Positions 13,544-22,786 of a stretch of DNA of 27,600 bases are shown here, in pieces. The position numbers and the translations under genes were made by a program. Source of the DNA: an uncultured Lachnospiraceae bacterium (GTDB taxonomy: Bacteria > Bacillota > Clostridia > Lachnospirales > Lachnospiraceae); the NCBI GenBank assembly GCA_910585715.1, contig CAJUEX010000049.1, positions 1-27,600 on the forward strand. Reading direction: 5' to 3'. Position 1 is the stretch's first letter; every line of letters begins with the position of its first letter. The notes under the pieces were generated by a model. It made no database searches. It was not told where the DNA came from and worked only from the letters and a program-made list of their open reading frames with translations.

Positions 13544-16500
13544 ATGTCAATGGAAAAGAACAGAATACGTCCTATTGCCTCAGGCAAGAATATACGTATG
13601 AGTTATTCACGACAAAAAGAGGTTTTGGATATGCCAAACCTGATTGAAGTTCAAAAGGACTCGTATAACTGGTTTTTGAACGAAGGATTGAAAGAAGTAT
13701 TTGCAGATATTTCTCCAATCGAAGATTACAGCGGCCATTTAAGCTTAGAGTTCGTGGACTTCGAATTGTGTGAAGACGACGTAAAGTATTCTATTGAAAA
13801 GTGTAAAGAAAGAGATGCAACCTATGCAGCGCCTTTAAAGGTAAAGGTACGTCTTTACAACAAAGAGAAAGAGGAAATCAGCGAGCATGAGATTTTTATG
13901 GGTGACCTGCCCCTTATGACTGAAACGGGTACGTTCGTTATTAACGGTGCTGAAAGAGTTATTGTAAGCCAGTTAGTGCGTTCGCCGGGGATTTATTATT
14001 CCATTGGTCATGATAAGATTGGCAAGGAGCTGTTTTCTTCCACAGTGATTCCCAACCGCGGCGCATGGTTAGAATATGAAACCGATTCCAATGACGTTTT
14101 CTACGTTCGTGTAGATAGAACAAGAAAAGTACCAATTACAGTGCTTCTTCGTGCACTTGGCATAGGCACAAATGATGAAATCAGAGAATTGTTTGGTGAT
14201 GAGCCTAAAATTGAAGCAAGCTTTACGAAAGACGTTTCTGAAAATTATCAAGAAGGTCTTTTAGAGTTGTACAAAAAAATCCGTCCGGGTGAACCTCTTT
14301 CCGTGGAAAGCGCAGAAAGCCTTATTACGGCTATGTTCTTTGACCCAAGGCGTTACGACCTTGCCAAAGTGGGCAGATATAAATTCAACAAGAAGCTTGC
14401 ATTGAAAAACCGTATCAGACATCAGGTACTTGCAGAAGATGTAGTGGACGGGTTTACAGGTGAGGTTCTTGCGGAGGCGGGGACCACTGTGACTGCTGAG
14501 TTGGCAGATGCGATTCAAAATGCAGCAGTTCCGTATGTATTTGTTCAGGCAGAAGAAAAGAATGTGAAGATTCTTTCTAATATGATGGTAGATATTACAA
14601 ACTTTGTGGACTGCAATCCCAAGGAGCTTGGTGTAACAGAGCTTGTTTATTTCCCTGTATTGCAGAGCATTCTGGAAGAATACAGCGACAAGCCGGATGA
14701 GCTGGCAAGGGCAATTCAGAAAAATATCAGCGAGCTGATTCCAAAGCATATTACCAAAGAAGATATTATTGCATCCATCAATTATAATATCCACTTGGAA
14801 TACAGAATGGGAAATGATGATGATATCGACCATCTTGGAAACAGAAGAATCAGGGCGGTAGGCGAGCTTTTACAGAATCAGTACAGAATCGGGTTATCCA
14901 GACTGGAAAGAGTTGTAAGGGAAAGAATGACCACCCATGATGCAGAAGAAATTTCCCCGCAGGTTTTGATTAATATCAAACCGGTACAGGCAGCGGTTAA
15001 GGAATTCTTTGGTTCTTCCCAGTTGTCTCAGTTCATGGATCAGAACAATCCTCTTGGTGAGCTGACTCATAAGAGACGTCTTTCCGCATTGGGACCGGGA
15101 GGTCTTTCCAGGGACAGGGCTGGATTTGAGGTTCGTGACGTACATTATTCCCACTACGGAAGAATGTGTCCTATAGAAACACCGGAAGGTCCGAATATCG
15201 GACTTATTAACTCCCTTGCTACTTATGCAAGAATCAACGAGTATGGTTTTGTAGAAGCTCCATATCGTGAAATAGATAAATCAGATCCGGAAAACCCAAG
15301 AGTAACGGATAAGGTTGTTTATATGACCGCTGATGAAGAGGACAATTACCATGTGGCACAGGCAAATGAAGCTCTGGATGAAAACGGGTATTTTGTAAGA
15401 AAAATGGTTTCCGGACGTTATAAGGAGGAAACACAGGAATATCCAAAGTCCATGTTTGATTATATGGACGTTTCGCCTAAAATGGTATTTTCCGTTGCTA
15501 CCGCATTGATTCCTTTCCTTGAAAATGACGATGCAAACCGTGCGCTGATGGGTTCCAACATGCAGCGTCAGGCGGTGCCCCTTTTGATTACGGAAGCGCC
15601 GGTGGTAGGTACGGGAATGGAGCCGAAAGCTGCAGTGGATTCAGGCGTGTGCGTAGTTGCCAAAAAGGCAGGCACGGTGGATTATGTTTCATCCAGACTG
15701 ATTAAGCTCACATACGATGATGGAGAAAAGGATGAGTATCACTTAACCAAGTTTGCAAGAAGTAACCAGTCTAACTGCTACAACCAGAAGCCTATCGTAT
15801 TCAAAGGCGACCATGTGGCAGAAGGTCAGGTAATTGCAGACGGTCCGTCTACAGAAGGCGGTGAGCTTGCCCTTGGAAAGAATCCTCTTATCGGCTTTAT
15901 GACCTGGGAGGGTTATAACTATGAGGATGCTGTATTATTAAGTGAAAGACTTGTTCAGGAGGATGTTTATACATCTGTCCATATAGAAGAATACGAAGCA
16001 GAAGCAAGAGATACCAAATTAGGACCGGAAGAAATTACAAGAGATGTTCCGGGCGTGGGCGATGATGCATTAAAGGACCTGGACGACAGGGGCGTTATCC
16101 GTATCGGCGCTGAAGTCCGTGCAGGAGATATTCTGGTAGGTAAGGTAACTCCGAAAGGAGAGACGGAACTGACAGCAGAAGAAAGACTTCTCCGCGCTAT
16201 CTTTGGAGAAAAGGCAAGGGAAGTAAGGGATACCTCCCTGAAGGTGCCTCACGGTGAATATGGTATTGTAGTGGATGCAAAGGTATTTACGAGAGAAAAC
16301 GGCGATGAATTATCACCGGGAGTCAATCAGGCAGTCCGCATTTATATTGCCCAGAAGAGAAAGATTTCCGTAGGCGATAAAATGGCGGGACGTCATGGTA
16401 ACAAAGGTGTTGTTTCCAGAGTGCTTCCGGTGGAAGATATGCCATATCTGCCTAACGGCCGCCCTCTTGATATTGTATTGAATCCTCTCGGCGTGCCGTC

Positions 16501-17404
16501 CCGTATGAACATTGGACAGGTACTGGAAATCCATTTGTCACTGGCTGCAAAGGCATTGGGCTTTAATGTGGCCACACCGGTATTTGACGGTGCAAATGAG
16601 CGGGATATTATGGACACGTTAGACGTTGCTAACGATTATGTAAATTCCGAATGGGAAGAGTTTGAAGCAAAGTATAAGGATGAGCTGCTTCCTGAAGTAA
16701 TGGAATATTTATCTGAAAACAGAGAACACAGAAAGGTATGGAAGGGAGTTCCTATTTCCAAGGACGGTAAGGTAAGGCTGAGAGACGGTCGTACCGGAGA
16801 ATATTTTGACTCACCGGTAACTATCGGACACATGCATTATCTGAAGCTGCACCATCTGGTAGACGATAAGATTCATGCCCGTTCTACCGGTCCTTACTCC
16901 TTGGTAACCCAGCAGCCTTTAGGAGGTAAAGCCCAGTTCGGCGGACAGAGATTCGGTGAAATGGAAGTTTGGGCATTGGAGGCATATGGTGCATCTTACA
17001 CCCTTCAGGAAATCTTAACAGTAAAATCCGATGATGTAATCGGACGTGTTAAGACATATGAAGCCATCATAAAGGGCGATAACATTCCCGAACCGGGAAT
17101 TCCGGAATCTTTCAAGGTTCTTTTAAAGGAATTACAGTCTCTTGGTCTGGATGTAAAGGTATTAAGGGAAGACCATACTGAAGTGGAAATTATGGAAACA
17201 ATTGATTACGGTGAAACTGATTACCGTTATGAAATTGAGGGAGATTCCAAAGACTATGATTACGAACGAGAATCATTAGGCTCTATGGGGTATCAGCAGC
17301 AGGAATTTGACGCTGAAGGAGAACTGGTAAGCGCAGAAGACGAGGAAGAAGCGGATTTGGAAGAGGAATTATCAGAAGAATTTGCAGGAAGCTTTGAAGA
17401 GTAA
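13544..17404 (+). CDS. rpoB: DNA-directed RNA polymerase subunit beta
   Basis: The 1286-residue catalytic subunit binds RpoC to form the polymerase active centre. The N-terminal block contains MPNLIEVQKDSYNWFL. The rifampicin pocket (about residues 490-521) reads GSSQLSQFMDQNNPL then THKRRLSALGPGGL, so the usual resistance positions are wild type. Further blocks are CPIETPEGPNIGLI and GDKMAGRHGNKGVVS in the C-terminal half. The tail, roughly the last 75 residues, is strongly acidic and extends beyond the shorter Bacillus protein, as in many Clostridia. ATG 13544 sits only four bases from GGGG; ATG 13550, giving MEKNRIRP, is ten bases away and equally possible. The gene is preceded by its own promoter and followed 38 bases later by rpoC. 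Confidence 0.98.
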   Translation: MSMEKNRIRPIASGKNIRMSYSRQKEVLDMPNLIEVQKDSYNWFLNEGLKEVFADISPIEDYSGHLSLEFVDFELCEDDVKYSIEKCKERDATYAAPLKVKVRLYNKEKEEISEHEIFMGDLPLMTETGTFVINGAERVIVSQLVRSPGIYYSIGHDKIGKELFSSTVIPNRGAWLEYETDSNDVFYVRVDRTRKVPITVLLRALGIGTNDEIRELFGDEPKIEASFTKDVSENYQEGLLELYKKIRPGEPLSVESAESLITAMFFDPRRYDLAKVGRYKFNKKLALKNRIRHQVLAEDVVDGFTGEVLAEAGTTVTAELADAIQNAAVPYVFVQAEEKNVKILSNMMVDITNFVDCNPKELGVTELVYFPVLQSILEEYSDKPDELARAIQKNISELIPKHITKEDIIASINYNIHLEYRMGNDDDIDHLGNRRIRAVGELLQNQYRIGLSRLERVVRERMTTHDAEEISPQVLINIKPVQAAVKEFFGSSQLSQFMDQNNPLGELTHKRRLSALGPGGLSRDRAGFEVRDVHYSHYGRMCPIETPEGPNIGLINSLATYARINEYGFVEAPYREIDKSDPENPRVTDKVVYMTADEEDNYHVAQANEALDENGYFVRKMVSGRYKEETQEYPKSMFDYMDVSPKMVFSVATALIPFLENDDANRALMGSNMQRQAVPLLITEAPVVGTGMEPKAAVDSGVCVVAKKAGTVDYVSSRLIKLTYDDGEKDEYHLTKFARSNQSNCYNQKPIVFKGDHVAEGQVIADGPSTEGGELALGKNPLIGFMTWEGYNYEDAVLLSERLVQEDVYTSVHIEEYEAEARDTKLGPEEITRDVPGVGDDALKDLDDRGVIRIGAEVRAGDILVGKVTPKGETELTAEERLLRAIFGEKAREVRDTSLKVPHGEYGIVVDAKVFTRENGDELSPGVNQAVRIYIAQKRKISVGDKMAGRHGNKGVVSRVLPVEDMPYLPNGRPLDIVLNPLGVPSRMNIGQVLEIHLSLAAKALGFNVATPVFDGANERDIMDTLDVANDYVNSEWEEFEAKYKDELLPEVMEYLSENREHRKVWKGVPISKDGKVRLRDGRTGEYFDSPVTIGHMHYLKLHHLVDDKIHARSTGPYSLVTQQPLGGKAQFGGQRFGEMEVWALEAYGASYTLQEILTVKSDDVIGRVKTYEAIIKGDNIPEPGIPESFKVLLKELQSLGLDVKVLREDHTEVEIMETIDYGETDYRYEIEGDSKDYDYERESLGSMGYQQQEFDAEGELVSAEDEEEADLEEELSEEFAGSFEE

Positions 17405-17442
17405 AAATGATTCTAACAACGTAATTGGAAGGAGTGCCATAA

Positions 17443-20400
17443 ATGTCGGAAATAAAAAACGAAGCGTATCAGCCCATGACATTTGATGCCATCAAAATCG
17501 GATTGGCATCCCCGGAGAAAATCAGAGAATGGTCCAGGGGTGAAGTATTAAAGCCGGAAACAATTAACTATAGAACGTTAAAGCCGGAAAAAGAAGGACT
17601 TTTCTGTGAGAGAATTTTCGGACCAAGCAAGGACTGGGAATGTCATTGTGGTAAATATAAGAAAATCAGATATAAAGGTGTTGTCTGTGACCGATGCGGC
17701 GTAGAAGTTACAAAGTCAAATGTGCGCAGGGAGCGTATGGGACATATCGAGCTTGCCGCTCCGGTTTCCCATATCTGGTATTTTAAAGGTATACCAAGCA
17801 GAATGGGGCTTATCCTTGATTTATCCCCAAGGGTGCTTGAAAAGGTATTATATTTTGCATCCTATATCGTGCTTGATGCAGGGGAGACATCCTTTGAATA
17901 CAAGCAGGTGCTTTCAGAAAAGGAATATCAGGATGCAAGGGAAGAGTACGGCAATAAATTCCGTGTGGGCATGGGCGCCGAAGCAATAAAAGAATTGCTT
18001 CAGGCAATTGACCTGGATGCGGAAGCGGAAGAATTAAGAGCCGGCTTAAAGGATTCCACCGGACAAAAAAGAGCAAGAATCATTAAGAGGCTGGAAGTAG
18101 TGGAGGCCTTCCGGGAATCCGAAAACAAACCGGAATGGATGATTATGGATGTGGTTCCGGTTATTCCGCCGGATTTACGTCCTATGGTGCAGTTGGACGG
18201 CGGACGTTTTGCCACCTCCGACTTAAATGATTTGTACCGCAGGATTATCAACCGCAACAATCGTTTAAAGAGACTTCTTGAATTAGGAGCGCCGGATATT
18301 ATCGTGCGCAACGAAAAGAGAATGCTTCAGGAGGCAGTTGATGCCCTAATTGACAACGGAAGAAGAGGAAGACCTGTTACCGGACCGGGAAACAGGGCGT
18401 TAAAATCCTTATCCGATATGTTAAAGGGTAAATCCGGACGTTTCCGCCAGAACCTGTTAGGAAAGCGTGTGGATTATTCCGGACGTTCTGTTATCGTGGT
18501 AGGGCCGGAGCTGAAGATTTACCAGTGCGGGCTTCCAAAGGAAATGGCAATTGAGCTGTTCAAGCCCTTTGTTATGAAGGAGCTTGTAGCAAGAGGAATT
18601 TCACAAAATATAAAAAATGCAAAGAAATTAGTAGAAAAACTGGATACGGGAGTATGGGATGTACTGGAAGAAGTCATTAAAGAGCATCCGGTTATGTTAA
18701 ACCGTGCTCCCACACTTCACAGACTTGGAATTCAGGCTTTCGAGCCGATTCTGGTAGAGGGTAAGGCAATTAAGCTCCATCCTCTTGTATGTACTGCTTA
18801 CAATGCGGACTTTGACGGTGACCAGATGGCTGTCCATCTTCCGCTTTCCGTAGAAGCTCAGGCAGAATGCCGGTTTTTATTGTTATCTCCAAACAACCTG
18901 TTAAAGCCCTCCGATGGCGGTCCGGTAGCCGTTCCTTCGCAGGATATGGTACTTGGTATCTATTATCTGACTCAGGAAAGACCGGGTGCAGAGGGGGAAG
19001 GCAAGGCATTTAAGAATGTAAATGAAGCAATTCTTGCCTATGAAAATTCAGCATTGACTCTTCATTCCAGAATTAAGGTCAGAATGACAAAAGCAATGCC
19101 GGACGGAACCGTGAAAGTGGGCAACGTGGAATCCACCCTGGGAAGATTTATTTTAAATGAAATCATTCCGCAGGATTTAGGTTTTGTAGACCGTTCAAAA
19201 CCGGAAAATGCCCTTGCCCTGGAAGTGGATTTCCATGTGGGCAAAAAAGGCCTGAAGCAGATTCTGGAAAAAGTCATCAATACCCATGGCGCCACAAAGA
19301 CGGCAGAGGTACTGGATGATATTAAGGCAATGGGATATAAATATTCCACAAGGGCTGCTATGACGGTATCCATTTCCGATATGACAGTGCCGGAAAGAAA
19401 GCAGGAAATGTTAGAGCAGGCTCAGCAGACCGTTGACCTTATTACGAGAAATTATAACCGTGGACTGATTACTGAGGAGGAAAGATACCGTACGGTAGTG
19501 GAGACATGGAATGAAACGGATAAAGAACTGACACAGGTTCTGTTGGACGGACTTGACCAGTACAACAATATTTATATGATGGCGGACTCCGGCGCCCGTG
19601 GTTCCAACCAGCAGATTAAACAGCTTGCAGGTATGCGCGGACTTATGGCGGATACAACAGGCCGTACAATTGAGCTTCCCATAAAGTCCAATTTCCGTGA
19701 AGGTCTTGATGTATTGGAATACTTCATGTCCGCTCATGGTGCAAGAAAAGGTCTTTCCGATACAGCTCTCCGTACAGCGGACTCCGGTTACCTGACAAGA
19801 CGTATGGTTGACGTTTCCCAGGAACTGATTATCAGGGAAACTGACTGTTCAGAAGGAAAAGACGTGATTCCGGGCATGGTAGTAAAAGCATTCATGGACG
19901 GAAAGGAAACCATCGAAGGGCTTTACGACAGAATTAACGGCAGATATGCCTGTGAAGATATTAAAGACAATAAAGGCAATATTATTGTAAAGGCAAACCA
20001 TATGATTACCCCAAGCCGCGCCTCTAAGATTATGAGCGTAGGGGTAAATGAAAAGGGCGAGCCCATTGAAGAAGTAAAGATTCGTACTATTTTAACCTGC
20101 CGTTCCCATGTGGGTATTTGTGCAAAATGTTATGGCGCAAACATGGCAACCGGTGAAGCGGTGCAGGTAGGTGAAGCAGTTGGTATCATTGCGGCACAGT
20201 CCATTGGTGAGCCGGGTACACAGCTTACCATGCGTACCTTCCATACCGGCGGTGTGGCAGGTGATGACATCACACAGGGTCTTCCCCGTGTTGAAGAGCT
20301 TTTTGAAGCAAGAAAGCCAAAGGGACTTGCAATCATTGCAGAATTTGGCGGAACAGCTACTATAAAGGATACAAAGAAAAAACGTGAAATCGTCATCAGC

Positions 20401-21159
20401 AATGATGAAACAGGTGAAAGCAAGACTTACCTGATTCCTTACGGCTCCCGTATCAAGATTTTAGACGGCGCTGTATTGGAGGCAGGCGATGAACTGACAG
20501 AAGGTAGTGTAAATCCTCATGATTTGTTAAAAATCAAGGGCATGCGTGCCGTTCAGGATTATATGCTGCGTGAAGTGCAAAGAGTATACCGTCTGCAGGG
20601 TGTAGATATTTCCGATAAGCATATTGAAGTAATCGTTCGTCAGATGCTTAAGAAAATCCGGGTGGAAAATAACGGAGACGCAGACTTCTTACCGGGCACT
20701 CTTGTGGATGTACTGGAATTTGAAGATATCAACGAAAAACTGATAGCGGAGGGCAAAGAGCCGGCAGAGGGACAACAGGTAATGCTTGGTATTACAAAGG
20801 CTTCCCTTGCAACAAACTCCTTCCTGTCAGCAGCTTCCTTCCAGGAGACCACAAAGGTTCTGACGGAAGCGGCTATAAAAGGAAAGGTTGACCCGCTTAT
20901 CGGCTTAAAGGAAAACGTTATTATCGGTAAGCTTATTCCGGCAGGAACGGGTATGAAGCAGTACAGAAACGTGGCTCTTGACAGTGATAAGAAGCTGGAG
21001 GATGTGATTTCCTTTGATGATGAATTCCTGTTTGATGAGGAATTTGAGGATGATGAGGAAATGTTTGCTGATGATGAAAAGCTGGAAGAGGTGCCTGAAG
21101 AGCCTTTGGAAGATTTAGAAGAGGGCGTTGAAGAGGTATTGGAATTGACAGAAGAGTAA
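17443..21159 (+). CDS. rpoC: DNA-directed RNA polymerase subunit beta-prime
   Basis: This 1238-residue subunit carries the metal-binding active site NADFDGDQMAVH (from residue 454; the three Asp bind catalytic Mg2+). The first zinc site is Cys67, Cys69, Cys82 and Cys85. The second zinc site is Cys802, Cys886, Cys893 and Cys896. The bridge/trigger region with GEAVGIIAAQSIGEPGTQLT is intact. The C-terminus after about residue 1190 is almost wholly acidic, like the tail of RpoB. ATG 17443 has GGAAGGAG eight bases upstream. Two hairpin terminators follow. No frameshift or missing motif is apparent. Confidence 0.98.
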   Translation: MSEIKNEAYQPMTFDAIKIGLASPEKIREWSRGEVLKPETINYRTLKPEKEGLFCERIFGPSKDWECHCGKYKKIRYKGVVCDRCGVEVTKSNVRRERMGHIELAAPVSHIWYFKGIPSRMGLILDLSPRVLEKVLYFASYIVLDAGETSFEYKQVLSEKEYQDAREEYGNKFRVGMGAEAIKELLQAIDLDAEAEELRAGLKDSTGQKRARIIKRLEVVEAFRESENKPEWMIMDVVPVIPPDLRPMVQLDGGRFATSDLNDLYRRIINRNNRLKRLLELGAPDIIVRNEKRMLQEAVDALIDNGRRGRPVTGPGNRALKSLSDMLKGKSGRFRQNLLGKRVDYSGRSVIVVGPELKIYQCGLPKEMAIELFKPFVMKELVARGISQNIKNAKKLVEKLDTGVWDVLEEVIKEHPVMLNRAPTLHRLGIQAFEPILVEGKAIKLHPLVCTAYNADFDGDQMAVHLPLSVEAQAECRFLLLSPNNLLKPSDGGPVAVPSQDMVLGIYYLTQERPGAEGEGKAFKNVNEAILAYENSALTLHSRIKVRMTKAMPDGTVKVGNVESTLGRFILNEIIPQDLGFVDRSKPENALALEVDFHVGKKGLKQILEKVINTHGATKTAEVLDDIKAMGYKYSTRAAMTVSISDMTVPERKQEMLEQAQQTVDLITRNYNRGLITEEERYRTVVETWNETDKELTQVLLDGLDQYNNIYMMADSGARGSNQQIKQLAGMRGLMADTTGRTIELPIKSNFREGLDVLEYFMSAHGARKGLSDTALRTADSGYLTRRMVDVSQELIIRETDCSEGKDVIPGMVVKAFMDGKETIEGLYDRINGRYACEDIKDNKGNIIVKANHMITPSRASKIMSVGVNEKGEPIEEVKIRTILTCRSHVGICAKCYGANMATGEAVQVGEAVGIIAAQSIGEPGTQLTMRTFHTGGVAGDDITQGLPRVEELFEARKPKGLAIIAEFGGTATIKDTKKKREIVISNDETGESKTYLIPYGSRIKILDGAVLEAGDELTEGSVNPHDLLKIKGMRAVQDYMLREVQRVYRLQGVDISDKHIEVIVRQMLKKIRVENNGDADFLPGTLVDVLEFEDINEKLIAEGKEPAEGQQVMLGITKASLATNSFLSAASFQETTKVLTEAAIKGKVDPLIGLKENVIIGKLIPAGTGMKQYRNVALDSDKKLEDVISFDDEFLFDEEFEDDEEMFADDEKLEEVPEEPLEDLEEGVEEVLELTEE

Positions 21160-21170
21160 AAGGATTGGAA

Positions 21171-21212
21171 AGTGCCATGTCCGGCTTTTGGGAGCTGGAT
21201 GTGGTGCTTTTT
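21171..21212 (+). terminator. First terminator after rpoC
   Basis: AGTGCCATGTCC (21171-21182) pairs with GGATGTGGTGCT (21197-21208), using four G-U pairs, and is followed by TTTTT. It lies 11 bases after the rpoC stop. Confidence 0.7.
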
Positions 21213-21220
21213 GTGTGGGG

Positions 21221-21261
21221 AGCGGGAGATGGTAGATGAACTCCGCCATCCTCCCGCTTTT
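21221..21261 (+). terminator. Second, stronger terminator after rpoC
   Basis: AGCGGGAGATGG (21221-21232) pairs with CCATCCTCCCGCT (21246-21258) with one bulged base, then a TTTT run. The tandem arrangement insulates the downstream minus-strand relic and the str genes from rpoC read-through. The next 125 bases to 21386 are G/T-rich and hold nothing I can identify beyond a weak stem at 21367-21386. Confidence 0.72.
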
Positions 21262-21386
21262 GCTGTTTGGTTTTTGCCCGCATGCTTTGAGGGAGCAGTA
21301 GGTGGGTGGGAGTGTTGGTAGTTGTTGGAGATTGAGATAGAATTGTAACTTTCTTTTTATATTTGTGTTCCGTTTTTTTGCGGAAC

Positions 21387-21924
21387 TTAAGTTTTATAGG
21401 ATTTATTTAGTAATATCTGCTGTGAAAGCTGTGTGTTTAATTTTGATATAAATTCAGCTATATTATCTGTACTTATGTATGCTTCCGTTATTGCCGTATC
21501 ATCCGGTTCATATATTACTTCTTTAATTTTATATTCTAAATCAGATGCAAAAATTCTTACTTGTTTTCCGTAGCTGACGGCATAAATAAAACAGTTGGCA
21601 TCCTCAAAAGAATAAGGTGTTATGTTATATGAGTAATCATTATCAATGTCCATATTGTCAGGGTGTGTCATATGATGTATTTCGAGAAAAGCCTCTTTCT
21701 TTTTCGTGGCAAACAACTTTTCATTGGTAGGAATTTGTGAAAATTGTCTGATTAAATTTGGGATTTCACTTCCGAGTGTTGCATTAATTAATTTGCGGGG
21801 AAAAGTTTTCACGTCGATAAAAAAGGCGAGAATTCCATTTATAAAATGAATAGGAGTCTCTTGGATTACAATTATCAACAACGTCCCAAAATATCGAAAA
21901 TTGATATGGATTTCCGAATATCAT
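21387..21924 (-). pseudogene. Imm42-like immunity gene broken by a one-base insertion
   Basis: A gene start at ATG 21924, with AAAGGA eight bases upstream, encodes MIFGNPYQFSIFWDVVD, the opening typical of Imm42-type immunity proteins. After about 27 codons the frame is lost at a T4 run (plus strand 21843-21846). Removing one T restores SFINGILAFFIDVKTFP and the rest of the protein (LINATLGSEIPNLIRQF, then ANCFIYAVSYGKQVRI) to the stop at 21387, for an intact length of 178 residues. Without repair, only a 164-residue product from a TTG lacking a ribosome binding site would be possible. Imm42 proteins neutralise toxins of polymorphic toxin systems in the cytosol. The family call is from memory; the frameshift is direct. 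A sequencing error is possible. Confidence 0.68.
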
Positions 21925-21929
21925 AATTA

Positions 21930-22070
21930 CTATCCTTTCCTGTGGGAATAAAAAAGTCTTATAATATCCATTATGATGTTACGGAATGGAGCGTTTTCTT
22001 CAGCTGTCAGGAATCTGGACCAATTCATGGGCATATATTTATGCCACGTAATTCTTTTGTCAAAAACCAA
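21930..22070 (-). pseudogene. Remnant 3' end of a probable toxin gene
   Basis: A 46-codon open stretch starts right after the stop of the preceding membrane-protein gene, in the same frame, and has no start signal of its own. It reads TWHKYMPMNWSRFLTAEENA and ends RLFYSHRKG. Its stop (21930-21932) lies five bases before the ATG of the Imm42-like gene, and its last codons AGG AAA GGA supply the ribosome binding site for that gene. This is the coupling expected between a toxin C-terminus and its immunity gene. I do not recognise the toxin family; conserved Trp and His residues would suit an enzyme tail. The rest of the toxin is absent. Confidence 0.45.
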
Positions 22071-22462
22071 TTATATTATTATTTTTTTATCTCCAAAATA
22101 TTGGATTAATATTAAAATCAGCGCACTGCCAGCAAGGATTCCATCCATTATTCCAGCGGGCAATAAGAACATCATTAATGTAATTGTAATAACACAATTG
22201 ATTACAGATGATGCTAATCCCCACATCCTGTTCTTTAACAAGCCGATTGCTCCAATAAGTCTGAATATGCCATATATCGCTCCCATAACCATCATCATAT
22301 AAAGGTTATCTTGAAAATATGGGAGTTTAAATTCAAAATACTGACTGATATCGAATTTGTCAGTTCCCCAAATTAAAGCTGGTATCATACATAAACGCCG
22401 CCAAGTTCCATAAAGCCACCGTGTATTATCATCAATAATGCAGCTATTTTGTACTTCTTCAT
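22071..22462 (-). pseudogene. Small membrane protein gene broken by a one-base deletion
   Basis: ATG 22462 opens a frame encoding MKKYKIAALLMIIHGGFMEL that ends at a stop after 25 codons. At the T3 run (plus strand 22393-22395) adding one T joins it in frame with the downstream segment GVLCMIPALIWGTDK, continuing to the stop at 22071, for a repaired length of 130 residues. The repaired product has about four hydrophobic segments and a mid-segment GAIYGIFRLIGAIGLLKNR, so it is an inner-membrane protein of unknown role. GGAGG lies 12 bases before the start, and an extended -10 promoter lies upstream. The deletion may be real decay or a sequencing error. Confidence 0.65.
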
Positions 22463-22510
22463 GAATCTGTTAATCCTCCAATATCAAAATGTATTAAACG
22501 CTATCACTGG

Positions 22511-22519
22511 ATTATATCA
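22511..22519 (-). promoter_or_regulatory. Extended -10 promoter for the broken membrane gene
   Basis: On the minus strand TGATATAAT (22519-22511) is a perfect -10 with the extended TG. No good -35 is seen. The transcript would start near 22504, about 42 bases before ATG 22462. Confidence 0.5.
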
Positions 22520-22614
22520 TAAGAGCTACTGCTATGCCAGAACAGATTTTAAGTGATTAAGGGCAATTCTAATATTTTTCCGATTTTTATGTCCCCCTAT
22601 TCAAACACGTAACA

Positions 22615-22632
22615 GAACAGTTTAAACTGTTC
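22615..22632. repeat. Perfect 18-bp palindrome upstream of rpsL
   Basis: GAACAGTTTAAACTGTTC is its own reverse complement. It lies 51 bases before the rpsL -35 and about 100 bases upstream of the minus-strand -10. It has no loop and no T tail, so an operator for a dimeric regulator is more likely than a terminator. The rest of the 324-base gap (22463-22786) holds only the two promoters. Confidence 0.6.
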
Positions 22633-22682
22633 AGACAGCAGATTTCCTGCAAATATCCCGCAAAAATCTCTTCCAAACCCTC

Positions 22683-22711
22683 TTGACAACCCCAATCCAA
22701 ATGCGTATACT
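22683..22711 (+). promoter_or_regulatory. Sigma-A promoter for the rpsL operon
   Basis: TTGACA (22683-22688), a 17-base spacer and TATACT (22706-22711) match consensus at 11 of 12 positions. The start of transcription would be near 22718, with a leader of about 70 bases before rpsL. Confidence 0.88.
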
Positions 22712-22786
22712 AAACAAGTGTGCATAAAAACCACATGATTTTTTTGTACGCACAAAATCAAATGAAAGGAAACGAGGTGAAAAAGA

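Noticed and set aside
14261..14833. Minus-strand open frame of 190 codons inside rpoB
   Set aside because: It is antisense to conserved rpoB sequence and has no ribosome binding site or family resemblance.
21367..21386. Hairpin GTTCCG/CGGAAC next to the end of the Imm42-like gene as a terminator
   Set aside because: The stem is only 6 bp with an eight-base loop and neither strand has a T run after it, so it does not meet the usual standard for an intrinsic terminator.
21973..22302. Plus-strand open frame of 109 codons
   Set aside because: It is antisense to the better supported membrane-protein relic and toxin tail, has no ribosome binding site, and its composition mirrors the complementary strand.
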